In this document: positions 19,587 through 29,680 of the stretch, piece after piece | Numbering within the stretch: position 1 is the stretch's first letter | How the letters are laid out: the number at the start of each line of letters is the position of its first letter | Assembly (NCBI GenBank): GCA_003116975.1 | Contig: BGKB01000022.1 | Span: 248,001 to 312,000 of the forward strand | Length of the DNA stretch: 64,000 nt | DNA from: Aurantiochytrium sp. KH105 | Taxonomy: Eukaryota > Sar > Bigyra > Thraustochytrida > Thraustochytriidae | Direction of reading: 5' to 3' | Translations under genes and position numbers: made by a program | Notes under the pieces: model-generated | The model's database searches: none | What the model was told of the DNA's origin: nothing | Seen by the model: the letters and a program-made list of their open reading frames with translations, nothing else

Positions 19587-20249
19587 TTAGAGTGCCCGTG
19601 CAAGAAAGACTCCAGCTGCGACAACAGCCGCGGTAGCCGCGGCCGCGAAAATGTAGGCGTCAGCCTCGCTAGGCGCGTCCGGCTCAGGAAGCGGGGTAGA
19701 CTTGGGCTTCTTTGCCTTGGGTGCGACGAGACGCTTGACCTGGGCAGCGCCCTGGAGCTTGCCAACGACGAAGCCATTGGCCGTTGCGCGAGCCTCCTCG
19801 GAGTGCCCGATCTCGGCAAACTGACGAGTGGCATCCCGGCCTGAGACATCGACAATGACCTCGACTCCACCGGGGTGATCGAGGAGAAATTTCGTGACGT
19901 CGTAGACGAGGCCGTGCACAGCGACCCAGCAGTCCTCTGCGGTCGTGTGTTTGGCGAGTTCTTCGGGGGAGATTTCATTCAGGGTCGCGTCGGCACTCTT
20001 GGGAGCACGTTTGACACCCTCAAGCGTGCCAATCAGGAAATCCTCGCGCCGCGTGAGGGCTTCATCGGAGTGACCAATCTCTGCAAACTGCCGCGTGGCA
20101 TCCGTCCCCGCGACATCCGTGATCGGGTCGCCGCCGCCAGGATGTTCGCTCAGGAACGAGGTGACATCGTACACTTTACCTCCAATCGCCACCCAGCAAT
20201 CCTTCTCGCTCGCGTGCTTCGCGAGCTCCTCCTTGCTGACCTCGCGCAT
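19587..20249 (-). CDS. Tail-anchored protein with two tandem cytochrome b5 domains
   Basis: 220 residues from ATG at 20249. Two heme-binding domains lie in tandem: residues about 3-78 with HPGGG (H36) and IGHS (H60), and about 92-168 with HPGG (H125) and IGHS (H149), so both axial His pairs are intact. The sequence TRQFAEIGHS is identical in both, pointing to internal duplication. A Lys/Pro linker precedes a 19-residue hydrophobic Ala/Val segment (about 199-217) at the very C-terminus, the layout of a tail-anchored ER or outer-mitochondrial protein. Ordinary cytochrome b5 has one domain and donates electrons to desaturases, elongases and P450s. Whether two hemes give faster or branched transfer is inference. 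Confidence 0.93.
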   Translation of the reverse strand: MREVSKEELAKHASEKDCWVAIGGKVYDVTSFLSEHPGGGDPITDVAGTDATRQFAEIGHSDEALTRREDFLIGTLEGVKRAPKSADATLNEISPEELAKHTTAEDCWVAVHGLVYDVTKFLLDHPGGVEVIVDVSGRDATRQFAEIGHSEEARATANGFVVGKLQGAAQVKRLVAPKAKKPKSTPLPEPDAPSEADAYIFAAAATAAVVAAGVFLARAL

Positions 20250-21756
20250 CTTGCTTCGCTCGCCCGCCCGCCGTCGCGCCCTGACCTAATCCAATCCAAT
20301 CCAATCCAATCCAATCCAAGCAAACCCAATCTGATCACTTCCCCCGTGCGCCCGGCCTCGCTCCTGCCCCAGCTCCTGCTGCAGCTCCTGCTGCTGCTGC
20401 TCGCCGCGGCGGACCCCCTTCACTTGGCGATCTGTCGCGCGTCCTGCTCCTCCGCCTGGTCCCCGTCCCCGTCCTCGTCGTCGTCGTCGCCGCCTGTCTG
20501 CCTGCCTGCTGGCCGCGCTGACTCCGAGTCAGGCGGGCTCTCCTTTGTCAGTCTCTGTCTCACTGACAGTGTGCGGGCCACCATGGCCAGCGACGCGACC
20601 AACTTTACTGACATTGCGCGCCGCTGAGCAAGGAGAAGGCTGCGCGGTGCCGAGAAGGATAGTCGAAGGTGAAGATGAAGATGAAGATGAAGATGAAGAT
20701 GCTCACGAAGATGGAGAAGGTGGTGGATTGGAGATGAAGATGGAGATGGAGATGGAAACGGAGGGGAGATCAAGTATGGTCAGGAGCGAAGAAGAAGATG
20801 ATGAAGGAGAAGCTGCCATCAGGAGGAGAAGATGGAGCCTGCCACGCCACTGCTCGAGTCGCGAAGAAGAAGGAAGGGCCCAGAGCGGCCGCGCAAGGAG
20901 ACAGACGTCTGCCTGTCTGCCACAGCGCGCCAAGCGCACTTTTCGCGCGCAGCCGCGGCTTACTGCCAGTAGCCAACTGCTGCTGCGGCAAGTGGGTTAT
21001 GCGGGGCCGCAAGTGCACAAAGGAGCGGCCGCAAGTGGGCTTTCCCCCTGGCAAGCTGCCACGCTATCCCCTGAAAGGCGGCCAGCCCGCCCGCCAGGAT
21101 AGCGGCAGCTGCAAGTCGGGTATCGGAGTCCCGCAAGTGCGACATCCGCGCCGCGCAAGTGGAGTATCCAAGGGAGAGCGGTTGATGGGAAGAGTAGGGT
21201 AGGGAGCAGCCAGATCGCGATCGAGGCGAGCGAGGAAGGCGGCTTCGCGAGCGGCGGCGGCGGACGCGACGTTGCGCGGCTTGCGCGGAGCGAGCGGGCG
21301 CGGGAGGCGCACGCGGGAAGACCCTCCGCACCGCCTCGTGCCGCCCGGCCTCGAGGCGCGGCGGCGCGGTCGCGGCAGAGCGGGGCAAAGCAGACCAGAG
21401 CAGAGCAAAGCAAACACCGGACCAAGGCGAGGCGGGTGAAACTAAACGCCCGGCGGAGCGACCTCGTGCCGCGGCGAGGAGGAGGAGAAGAAGAAGGAGA
21501 GGCACGCGCGAGAGCAAGCGACGAGCGCGCAGAAACGTGCGCTAGCGAGGCGACAGTAGACTCTCACTTTCCGGAGGTCGAACACGTGCGTGGGGGAAGG
21601 CTTCGAGCAAGAGCAAGTTGGGACGCAACGCCAACCTTTACGCGCGAAGGGCTATTTCTGTCGTCGCGTGCAAAAACCCACAAGCAAGTACACGGACGCA
21701 CGTAAGCTAAGCTACGTTGAGCCAGGCTGATCAAGCGAGCAAGCGTCTTTTGAACA
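20250..21756. promoter_or_regulatory. 1.5 kb divergent promoter region (cytochrome b5 / DDX6) with AATCC repeats and a GCAAGTG motif cluster
   Basis: No gene is supported. Contents: an AATCC pentamer tract at 20288-20319 immediately upstream of the cytochrome b5 ATG; GAAGAT/GGAGAT repeats near 20668-20760; and six copies of GCAAGT(G/C) within about 170 bp at 20988, 21009, 21031, 21111, 21133 and 21155, several followed by GTTAT or GTATC. The regulatory role is inferred from clustering only. Confidence 0.45.
20288..20319. repeat. (AATCC)n pentanucleotide repeat
   Basis: About six perfect AATCC units 40-70 bp upstream of the double cytochrome b5 start codon, probably in the 5' UTR or core promoter. 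Confidence 0.9.
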
Positions 21757-23376
21757 ATGCAGCAGCAACAGCAGCAACAGCAGCAACAGCAGCGCCAGGG
21801 CTATGGTAATGGGTACTACCAGCAGCAACAAGGTCAGCAGCAGCAGCCGGGTCAGCCAATGGGCTACCAGCAAGCGCAGTACGGATACCCGATGATGACG
21901 CCGCAGCAGCCTCCCATGATGGGTGGCGGTGGATATGGGATGCAAATGATGACACCCCAATCCATTCCCGGCATGGGCGGAGCACCTTCGCAGCAGCCGC
22001 CGCCGCAGCAGCAGCAACAGCAACAGCAACCGCAGCAGCAACAGCAGCAGCCGCCGGAGCCAAGCGCCGCGGCAGACAAGACAGGAGCAAGTGGAAAGGA
22101 AAGCGCCCCCGCTCCAACTACTAGCGCAGGGGCAGCACCCCCGGGCGGAGCAGGTCTCGTCGGAGGAGGTGACGATTGGCGATCAGGTCTCAAGGCGCCC
22201 CCAAAGGACACACGGTTTAAAACCGAAGATGTGACCAAGACCAAGGGCAACGACTTTGAGGACTACTTTTTGAAGCGGGAACTGCTGATGGGCATCTTCG
22301 AAAAGGGCTTTGAGAAGCCATCGCCGATCCAAGAAGAGGCGATTCCCATCGCCCTGGCAGGAAGGAACCTCTTGGCCCGCGCCAAAAACGGTACTGGCAA
22401 GACGGCGGCCTTTATCATCCCTTGCCTCGAAAAGGTGGATACAAGCAAAGACCACATCCAGGCGCTCGTGCTTCTCCCGACACGCGAGCTGGCCTTGCAG
22501 ACTTCAGCCATCTTCAAGGAGCTGGGCAAGCACATGGACGTCCAAGTGATGGTGACCACGGGCGGCACCATGCTCCGCGATGACATTATGCGTTTGTACA
22601 ATCCGGTGCACGTGATTGTGGGCACGCCGGGACGACTGCTGGACCTCGCGCGCAAGCGGGTGGCCAAGCTTGAGCAGTGCTCCACCGTGGTCATGGACGA
22701 GGCCGACAAGCTTCTGGCACCCGAGTTCGAGGTGCTCTGTGAGGAGATTTTGAATTTTTGCGCCAAGGACCGGCAGATCATGCTCTTCTCCGCGACCTTT
22801 CCCATGTCGGTCAAGCGGTTCAAGGATCGTAACGTTCCCAAGCCGTATGAAATCAATCTCATGGACGAGCTCACGCTCAAGGGCGTGACGCAGTATTATG
22901 CATTCGTGGATGAGCGCCAAAAGCTGCACTGTCTCAACACGCTCTTTAGCAAGCTGGAAATCAACCAGTGCATGATCTTTTGCAACTCGGTCAACCGCGT
23001 CGAGCTCTTGGCCCGCAAGATTACCGAGTTCGGCTCTTCGTGCTTTTACATTCACGCCAAGATGTCGCAGATGGCACGCAACAAGGTTTTTCACGAGTTC
23101 CGTGCGGGCGGCGCTCGAGTTCTGGTGACCACGGACCTTTTCGGCCGCGGCATTGACGTGATTGCCGTCAACTGTGTCATTCACTTTGACTTTCCTCGCA
23201 ATTCGGAGAGCTATTTGCACCGCACGGGTCGCTCGGGCCGATTTGGGCACCGTGGTCTTTCCATCAGCTTTATCACATACGAGGACCGCCACGATCTCTT
23301 CCGGATCGAGAAGGAGCTGGCCACCGAGATCCAGCCTATCCCGGCCGAAATTCCGCGCGAGCAGTATGTCGACTAG
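21757..23376 (+). CDS. DDX6/Dhh1-type DEAD-box RNA helicase
   Basis: 539 residues from ATG at 21757. The first 110 residues are Gln/Pro/Gly/Met-rich with several polyQ runs. The helicase core starts near 165: [18 protein letters not shown] (Q motif), AKNGTGKT at 209-216 (motif I), [19 protein letters not shown] at 314-317 (motif II), SAT at 345-347 (motif III), then RGIDV and HRTGRSGR from H488 (motif VI). The wording around motifs I and II and the closing [10 protein letters not shown] region match the DDX6/Dhh1/Me31B group, which represses translation and activates decapping in P-bodies. The polyQ leader fits phase-separating P-body proteins. Converges on the MTHFD gene. Confidence 0.96.
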   Translation: MQQQQQQQQQQQRQGYGNGYYQQQQGQQQQPGQPMGYQQAQYGYPMMTPQQPPMMGGGGYGMQMMTPQSIPGMGGAPSQQPPPQQQQQQQQPQQQQQQPPEPSAAADKTGASGKESAPAPTTSAGAAPPGGAGLVGGGDDWRSGLKAPPKDTRFKTEDVTKTKGNDFEDYFLKRELLMGIFEKGFEKPSPIQEEAIPIALAGRNLLARAKNGTGKTAAFIIPCLEKVDTSKDHIQALVLLPTRELALQTSAIFKELGKHMDVQVMVTTGGTMLRDDIMRLYNPVHVIVGTPGRLLDLARKRVAKLEQCSTVVMDEADKLLAPEFEVLCEEILNFCAKDRQIMLFSATFPMSVKRFKDRNVPKPYEINLMDELTLKGVTQYYAFVDERQKLHCLNTLFSKLEINQCMIFCNSVNRVELLARKITEFGSSCFYIHAKMSQMARNKVFHEFRAGGARVLVTTDLFGRGIDVIAVNCVIHFDFPRNSESYLHRTGRSGRFGHRGLSISFITYEDRHDLFRIEKELATEIQPIPAEIPREQYVD

Positions 23377-24218
23377 GCGCATTTATGTGCGCGCGCTTCT
23401 CGCTTATGCCACTTTGCCTCGTTTTCGGGTGTGGCGGAATTGTCCGTCCCGCTTTTACAATGAGAATCTTGGCAGGGTTATTTCGGACGCGATAGCGTGC
23501 AGTATTTCGTCGGCTCTAGGTGGTAGTGAACCTCCTGCGACTGGATCGAGGAGAGCAATTCTTCCTGGGGCTTGCGCGCTGGCCCAATGAACACAAACTT
23601 GAGAGCAAATGCACAGACAGCCAAGAACAGAGATCTTCCTTTCGCGTCATGACCCAAGAGTGAAACACACATTTCGCTGGCAACTTTCTTCTTTTTCACA
23701 AACCAAGGAGGAGTCGGCAAACAAGGGCGAAAGACGAAAGGGGCTGGATCTTCATTTCCAAAACCACACAAACTATACCAACGACAGACACCCTCATTCC
23801 ATTGCGGGGTCTCGACGTTGTTCAAGCAACAATGCCGGGCTCCCTTTTTTTTCTTTTTTCTTTTTTACTTCCATTTTATCGTCTTTTGGGGAGGATTTGT
23901 GTCAAGTTTGCTCATGTCTTGATTATACCCGTCTGCGGGTAGTTTCTCCTTTTGCGCTCGAGAGAGATGAGGAGTTGCATAAAATGAATGAATGAATGAC
24001 TGTAAATCGGATCGAATCGGATCGAATCGAATCGAAATTCCATTCAGCGACAGCAAAACTAAGCTAGGGCCTAGAAAGTCATCATGCCTCCTTGGGCTAC
24101 GGTCCTCTTTGTGAAGATACGCAGGTCAAGAAGCACTGCAGGCGGTCAAGAACATAGTGGTACGTAATTTGAAGAGAGAGAGAAAGAGATTGGGGATGAG
24201 AGCGGCGGGTGACATTGT
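23377..24218. other. Convergent intergenic region (DDX6 / MTHFD)
   Basis: About 840 bp of lower GC. It contains a T/C-rich run near 23843-23875, GAAT repeats near 23984-23998 and a degenerate GGATCGAATC repeat near 24007-24036. No gene supported. Confidence 0.65.
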
Positions 24219-25379
24219 TCATGGCTCGTGGGCGCTGGAGCCGTACTTCCAGCGAACCGGGACAGACTGCTGGCGAGCAGGATTGGCGGACTCGTCGCCG
24301 TGGCGGAGCTGGTAAGCAGGCATGTAAGTTTCGCCGGTGAGCTTGCGCTCGAGGCGGGCCTTGGCGTTGTTGACAGTGTTGACCATGAGCATGGCCACGG
24401 TCATGGGGCCAACACCGCCGGGAACAGGGGTGATGGCGCCAGCGACCTGGCGGGCGGCCTCGTAGTCGACATCGCCGCACATGCGGACACCGCTCTTACG
24501 CGAAGGGTCCTCCTTGAAGTTGATGCCAACGTCAATGACGGTGGCGCCAGGCTTGATCCAGTCGCCCTTGACGAACTCGGGCTTGCCGATGGCGGCGATG
24601 ATGATATCGGCTTCGCGGCAGATCTCGGGAATGTTGGGCGTGCGCGAGTGGCACATGCTCACGGTGGCGTTCCTGTGGAGAAGCATGAGCGCCGCCGGGA
24701 GACCGACGATGTTGCTGCGGCCCAGCACAACAGCGTGCTTGCCGGCAATCTCGCAGCCAGAGCGCTCGAGGAGCACAATGGACCCGAGGGGGGTGCACGA
24801 GGCGTTGCGGCTCTCGAGGGGAACAAAGTCGCGACGAGCGTGGCGCAGGTCCTCGCCGGCGCGCGCGAGACGGCCCATGTTGAAGGGGTGGAAGCCGTCG
24901 ACATCCTTGTCGACGTCGATGGCCTCGAGAATCTCGGTCTGGTTGCACTGCGCGGGCAGAGGCAGCTGAACGAGGATGCCGTCAATGTCGCTGCGCTGGT
25001 TGAGCTGGCGGACGACCTCGAGGACCTCTTCGTGGCTGCAGTTCTCGGGAAGGGTGGTTTCGATGGAGCGAATGCCGACGTTCTTGGCGGCCTTCTTCTT
25101 CATTTGCACGTACTTGTGCGAGTCGGGGCGGTCGCCCACGAGCACGACTGCAAGGCCGGGCGTGGCATCTTCGCCGTGGTTCTCGCGCAGGATCTCCACG
25201 TCCTGCTTGACCTCACGCAGGACATCGTCGGCGATGGCCTTGCCGTCAATCTTGGTGGCGATTCCGGCCACCTGCGAGGCGAAGGGTCTCGCAAGCGCGT
25301 TTGCGGAGCGGAGCTGCGCGAAACGTCCGTTGTGAGCCAGGGCCTGACGAGCCCGCACGAGAGGAAGAGCCCTGCGCAT
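24219..25379 (-). CDS. Bifunctional methylenetetrahydrofolate dehydrogenase/cyclohydrolase (FolD/MTHFD2 type), mitochondrial
   Basis: 386 residues from ATG at 25379. An Arg/Ala-rich leader of about 38 residues (MRRALPLVRARQALAHNGRF...) suggests import into mitochondria. The catalytic domain has YVQMKKKAA (Y90 and K94, matching the Tyr/Lys of the cyclohydrolase site), DGILVQLPLP near 133-142, and DKDVDGFHPFN with the substrate aspartate. The NAD(P) domain has GRSNIVGLP near 220-228, and the tail has ITPVPGGVGPMT. The enzyme interconverts 5,10-methylene-, methenyl- and 10-formyl-THF in one-carbon metabolism. Odd points are a roughly ten-residue longer loop between FNMGRL and CTPLG and an extra 40-residue tail. 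No formyl-THF ligase domain follows, so it is not the trifunctional form. Confidence 0.95.
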   Translation of the reverse strand: MRRALPLVRARQALAHNGRFAQLRSANALARPFASQVAGIATKIDGKAIADDVLREVKQDVEILRENHGEDATPGLAVVLVGDRPDSHKYVQMKKKAAKNVGIRSIETTLPENCSHEEVLEVVRQLNQRSDIDGILVQLPLPAQCNQTEILEAIDVDKDVDGFHPFNMGRLARAGEDLRHARRDFVPLESRNASCTPLGSIVLLERSGCEIAGKHAVVLGRSNIVGLPAALMLLHRNATVSMCHSRTPNIPEICREADIIIAAIGKPEFVKGDWIKPGATVIDVGINFKEDPSRKSGVRMCGDVDYEAARQVAGAITPVPGGVGPMTVAMLMVNTVNNAKARLERKLTGETYMPAYQLRHGDESANPARQQSVPVRWKYGSSAHEP

Positions 25380-27397
25380 GGTGTTGCTTGTGCGCTTGTG
25401 TTCTTTGCGAGAGACCGCTGGGACTCGAGACCCTCGAGCGAGCGCTCGACCGTTTGACCAATCGGGTTCTGCTTGCTCCCGCGCTGTTCTCGATCAGGGA
25501 TTGCCAGTTTGCTCGCCGCCTTTTCGCTTCGCGCCGCCCGCGCCGCCTTTTCGCTTCTTCCCGCTTCCCGCGTTTCTGCATTTTCCTCTGGCTGCTGCAT
25601 TTTCTTCTCCTCGCTGTTGCTGGTCCACTTCGCAAAAGCGGAAAACGCGCTCGCGCCGCGCCGCAGACCAGGAGGCAGCGTGGCCGGCACCGCCTCGAGA
25701 GAGAGCCGCGCGCTGCCTCCTTCCTTCCTCCCCTCCTGCGTGCGTGCCTGCCTGCCTGCCTGCGTGCCTGCTCGTCTGGCCGCCAGCGCAGAAGTCGCTG
25801 CCGCGCGGCGCCGGGCACCGCCGCGCGCAGGCTCGACTAACTTCACAGGCAGGCGGGGACGCGCTCAAAAGTGGCCCAGCCCGAGAGGAAAGCCGCCAAG
25901 AAGAAGGGAAAGTCGAGGCGAGACGAGACGAGGCGAGACTTTTGCGCGCAGACGCAGACAGAGCTGCGAGGGTGGCAGAGCGCGCGAGAACCGTGCAGTA
26001 GTCTGCGAGCCTTGGGCGCGGAACTCGCGCTCGGCCATGCACGGGCGGCATGCGTGTGGCGGAGGACGGAGAGGTGGATGCGTGGATGGATCGATCGATC
26101 GATCGATCGCCAGCCAGTTGTTCAAGGTGGCGGGGGACTGACTGTGACTGTGAATGCCTTGCCATGGTTGGCGAAGGAGTGAAGACGGCGGCGAAGTGCG
26201 GGATTCGGGGCGCGCTCGCTCGGGGTCGCGCGCGGAGCCGAGCCGAGCCGAGCCGAGCCGAACCAAGCCACCCGTGATCCTCTCGGCGGAACTCGCGATC
26301 GGCAGGGCGCGCGCGCGCGATAGCGGCAGCGACAGCGACTGCGACAGCGACTTCTCTCTGGCTGGTCTGCAGCGTGGGACGAGATCCACGGCCACTGGCA
26401 GCAGTGGCATCTTGCTGCACAGGCTGCGCTGTGTTTTTCCCTTCCTTTTTATTATTACCGTCATCTTGTCTTTCCTAACCGGGTTCTTCCTGCTCCTGCA
26501 CGGTGTGCGCTCGCCGTCTTTCTTTTTTCGCAGCCGGCAACTTCAAGTGGGCAGAAAGGGCAGCGCAAAGCGTACTTTTTTACCCTTTTGGGATGCGCGG
26601 ACCTCGTGGTGGGCCGTGTACACGTCGTGCGGCAACGCGAAGGATGCCGTACACGAGGCAGGGTGACGCGATGGATGAGAGCAAGAGCAAGTGCAGGAGC
26701 AAGAGCAAGAGCTCGAGCTCGAGCAAGGATTTGCGAAAGTAGTATACGTACCAGCAAGAGTAGCAAGAGTGGCAAGACCAAGAGTGTATAGCAAGACCAA
26801 GAGAAACAGGACTGTAGTCGAGCAGTGGCGAGAACGAGAGCGCCCGATCAGCAGCTATCTTGTCATTGCGCAGTCCGTTTGGGACTCGAAGCGCGCTTCG
26901 ATTCGCACGCTTCTACTCGCGGGGCGCTTCAGCGGCCAGGGCCAAGATGCCCGAGGAGGAGAAGGAGGGCCACCCGTCCAACTTAGCTGGTCACGCGCCC
27001 CGAAAGAGGCACGTAAGAAGGAAAGAAGAGAAGAGATGACGACGCTAGCGATGGCGGCAACAAAGGTTGACGCAGGTGACGGCGCAGTTGCTTGGCAAGG
27101 CGCGCAAGGCATCGAGGAGCGTAACGCAGGTTGTCCTGATCTCGGCGCGCCACGAGCGTCGCCAACATCGAAGAGCGAACGACCGACGTGCGCGTTGCTT
27201 CGCGTCGATTCGAGTAGAGTCGAGTCGAGTCGCGTCGCGTCGCTTTGCACTCTGTCTAGGCAAGCAGGCAGCAGTCGAGCAACGTCGAGCTCGCCACCCA
27301 TCCTGAGACCGCCGACTTTGTTGGGTCTGCACTGCAAAGGATACTAAACACTCCCTCCTTCGTCCGTTCGTTCGTGCTGTCGGCCGTGCGTACAACC
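25380..27397. other. 2 kb divergent intergenic region (MTHFD / thioesterase)
   Basis: No supported gene. It holds CTGC/TGCGTGCC repeats near 25735-25770, GATC repeats at about 26089-26110, CCGAG pentamers near 26237-26262, AGCAAG hexamer-like repeats near 26685-26800 and GAGTC pentamers near 27211-27235. Both promoters presumably lie here. Confidence 0.65.
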
Positions 27398-28786
27398 ATG
27401 CTGGCTAGACTCGGAGGCTCGCGCGCGGCGGTGCAGAGGACGGTCACCGCGCAGCCCCGATGGCGCTACGCGGCCTTGTCGTCGAGCAAGGACGGGCGCC
27501 GCGGCGACGACGGGGCGGGACAGCACAAGACCCCGATCGTGAACCTGCTCTGGGAGCTGCGCGACGCGGTGCGACGCGAGCGCGAGGTCGGCGCGGTGCG
27601 CAAGAGCGAGTCCAAGACCCTCGCAGAGGATGATGACTCGCTCGAACCGCAGACACCCATCTCAACCGAGGTGCTCTACGAATTCTCAAAGGATGCCTCG
27701 CTCAAGGACAAGTACTTGAACCCATGGCACAGGATTCGCGTGGGAAACGTCATCGAGGACCTCGACGCGCTGGCCGGCAACGTTGCCTTTCAGCACTGCT
27801 CGGCAAACCACCAGGACATGAGCTCGACCATGCTGGTCACGGCGTCCGTCGATCGCATTACCATGCTTCACCGCGCCAGTCTCGAAGACGACGTCAAGCT
27901 CTCCGGATGCGTCTCCTGGGTCGGAACCTCGTCGATGGAGATCAAGATGCAAGCGCTCTCGAGCTGGTCTCAGGAGCCATTCTTGGAGGCCCTCTTTACC
28001 TTTGTGGCACGCGACAGGGTCACAGGTCGTGCGCGACGCATCAACCCACTCAAGCCTGAGACGCCCGCCGAAAAGGCTGCCTTCGAGGCTGGGCGCAAGC
28101 GCGCCGATCATCGCAAACAAATGCGAAAACAGCACAAGGACGCAAAGTTCTATCGCTCGTATCTTGAGGATGTACTGGCAAGTGAACTCAAAGACTCGGA
28201 CGAGGCCATCACGATTGAACAGGCTGCGAACGCTCTTTACAACAACGCCAAACCCCGGCTCTTCATGCCTGCAATCGCTCTCAAAAACGCGGTGCGACTT
28301 TCCGAGACACGGCTCTCCAACACTTTTATCATGCAACCGCAGGAGCGCAACACGGCAGGCCGTATTTTTGGCGGCTTCCTCGTGCGTCGCGCGTACGAGC
28401 TGGCCTTTGCCACCGCCTATGTCTTTGGCGGCGCTGTGCCACGCTTCAGCGAGGTCGACGAGGTCGTCTTTCGGACGCCTGTCGATGTTGGCGATCTTGT
28501 GCACTTTGAATCTTGCGTTCTCTTCACGTCCAAGACGCTGCACGCAAACCCTTCCATCCACGTTGAGATCCTCGCTTCCGTCGTGAACCCAGAGGCCACG
28601 AATACGCACGTTTCGAACTCTTTCAACTTCACCTTTGAGGTGCCGCCGGGGTCGCAACCTCTGAGCACTGTACTCCCTGAAACGCGCGATGAGGCGCTCA
28701 ACATCGCCACCCGTTTCTACGGCGACGTGGCGCAAAAGATTGAAGATGAGACTCTTCTCTCTGAAGCAACTCGCGACGGCGCCTAG
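27398..28786 (+). CDS. Acyl-CoA thioesterase, double-hotdog ACOT9-like, mitochondrial
   Basis: 462 residues from ATG at 27398; eight upstream codons lead only to a GTG. The start MLARLGGSRAAVQRTV is a plausible mitochondrial presequence. Two hotdog domains are seen: the first near 105-215 (LVTASVDRITMLHRASLEDDVKLSG) and the second near 300-425 (ETRLSNTFIMQPQERNTAGRIFGGFLVRRAYELA), with a charged linker between. The second carries the NTAGRIFGGFL helix that is hallmark ACOT9. These enzymes hydrolyse acyl-CoAs to free acid and CoA in the mitochondrial matrix, so the protein could cooperate with the nearby ECI1-like isomerase in controlling beta-oxidation intermediates (inference). Confidence 0.93.
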   Translation: MLARLGGSRAAVQRTVTAQPRWRYAALSSSKDGRRGDDGAGQHKTPIVNLLWELRDAVRREREVGAVRKSESKTLAEDDDSLEPQTPISTEVLYEFSKDASLKDKYLNPWHRIRVGNVIEDLDALAGNVAFQHCSANHQDMSSTMLVTASVDRITMLHRASLEDDVKLSGCVSWVGTSSMEIKMQALSSWSQEPFLEALFTFVARDRVTGRARRINPLKPETPAEKAAFEAGRKRADHRKQMRKQHKDAKFYRSYLEDVLASELKDSDEAITIEQAANALYNNAKPRLFMPAIALKNAVRLSETRLSNTFIMQPQERNTAGRIFGGFLVRRAYELAFATAYVFGGAVPRFSEVDEVVFRTPVDVGDLVHFESCVLFTSKTLHANPSIHVEILASVVNPEATNTHVSNSFNFTFEVPPGSQPLSTVLPETRDEALNIATRFYGDVAQKIEDETLLSEATRDGA

Positions 28787-29680
28787 ATTCTCGCGATCCT
28801 CGTCTGCGCCCATGGTCTGCCTCCCTCCTCCTCGTGGAAATGTAAAGAAAATGCACGTCTGGGCATCGAGAATGAACGCCTTCGGCCGACCGAGTTGTCC
28901 CTTGCCGGATCTCTGTAGGTACCGTGACATTGTGTAGACCTGCTTGATAGAATTTTACGGATCGATTTCTTGTTGATCCTTGGGCCAGCCAATGTATGGA
29001 TGAAATACACCCAGGATGCTTTGGTGAACGACCATGACCGACCATGCGTCCCAAAGGAGGACCTCGCAATGCGCTGATCGGCGACACGAGAATGAACCAT
29101 GGCCTCCGTCTTCTTCGGCCCTGTGTCCTGTGGACCTCCTCGCGGGGCACTCATTTCCATTCTTTTTTGGTTTCGCTTTTTTGTTTTCCATGTGTTTGTT
29201 TTTTCCAGTTCGCGTTTTTTCATCTCGTCCCGCTCCCCGGCGGCTGGGCGGCAAGGTCGGCTTGCCGCTTGCGGCGCCGCGCCGGCTTGAGGACAGCGGC
29301 AGGGGGCGTAGCGCGGCGCGCAGGCCACCGCGACGCCGCTCCCTCGGCGAGGCTCTCGCCGAGCACAAGCAAACGAACGAGCGAGCGAGCGAGCGAGCGT
29401 GGAGAGATAGAGAGAGAGAGAAAGAAGAGGCACGTGTGCACTTTTTTCTTTCTCGCTTGCTTTCTTTTCTCGATTCATTCTTGCCCTTTTCGGCCCTTGT
29501 TTCTTGCACTTCCCCACCACATTCTGCACTTGCATCTGACAGGGGTGAGAATGCGCGCGCGTGCCGCGAGGCAAACAAACCCTCTTCGCCACGTTCGCTC
29601 TGCTTCGCGGCGCGGCGCGAGTCGGGGACGGAGACGCCGGCGCAAGGGCGGCGGGAGGCGCGCGCGGGGCGCGCAGCGCG
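28787..29680. other. Spacer and 5' region of the ankyrin gene
   Basis: About 0.9 kb with no gene. GAGC repeats near 29377-29400 and a GA-rich run near 29402-29430 occur upstream of the ankyrin protein start. Confidence 0.6.
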
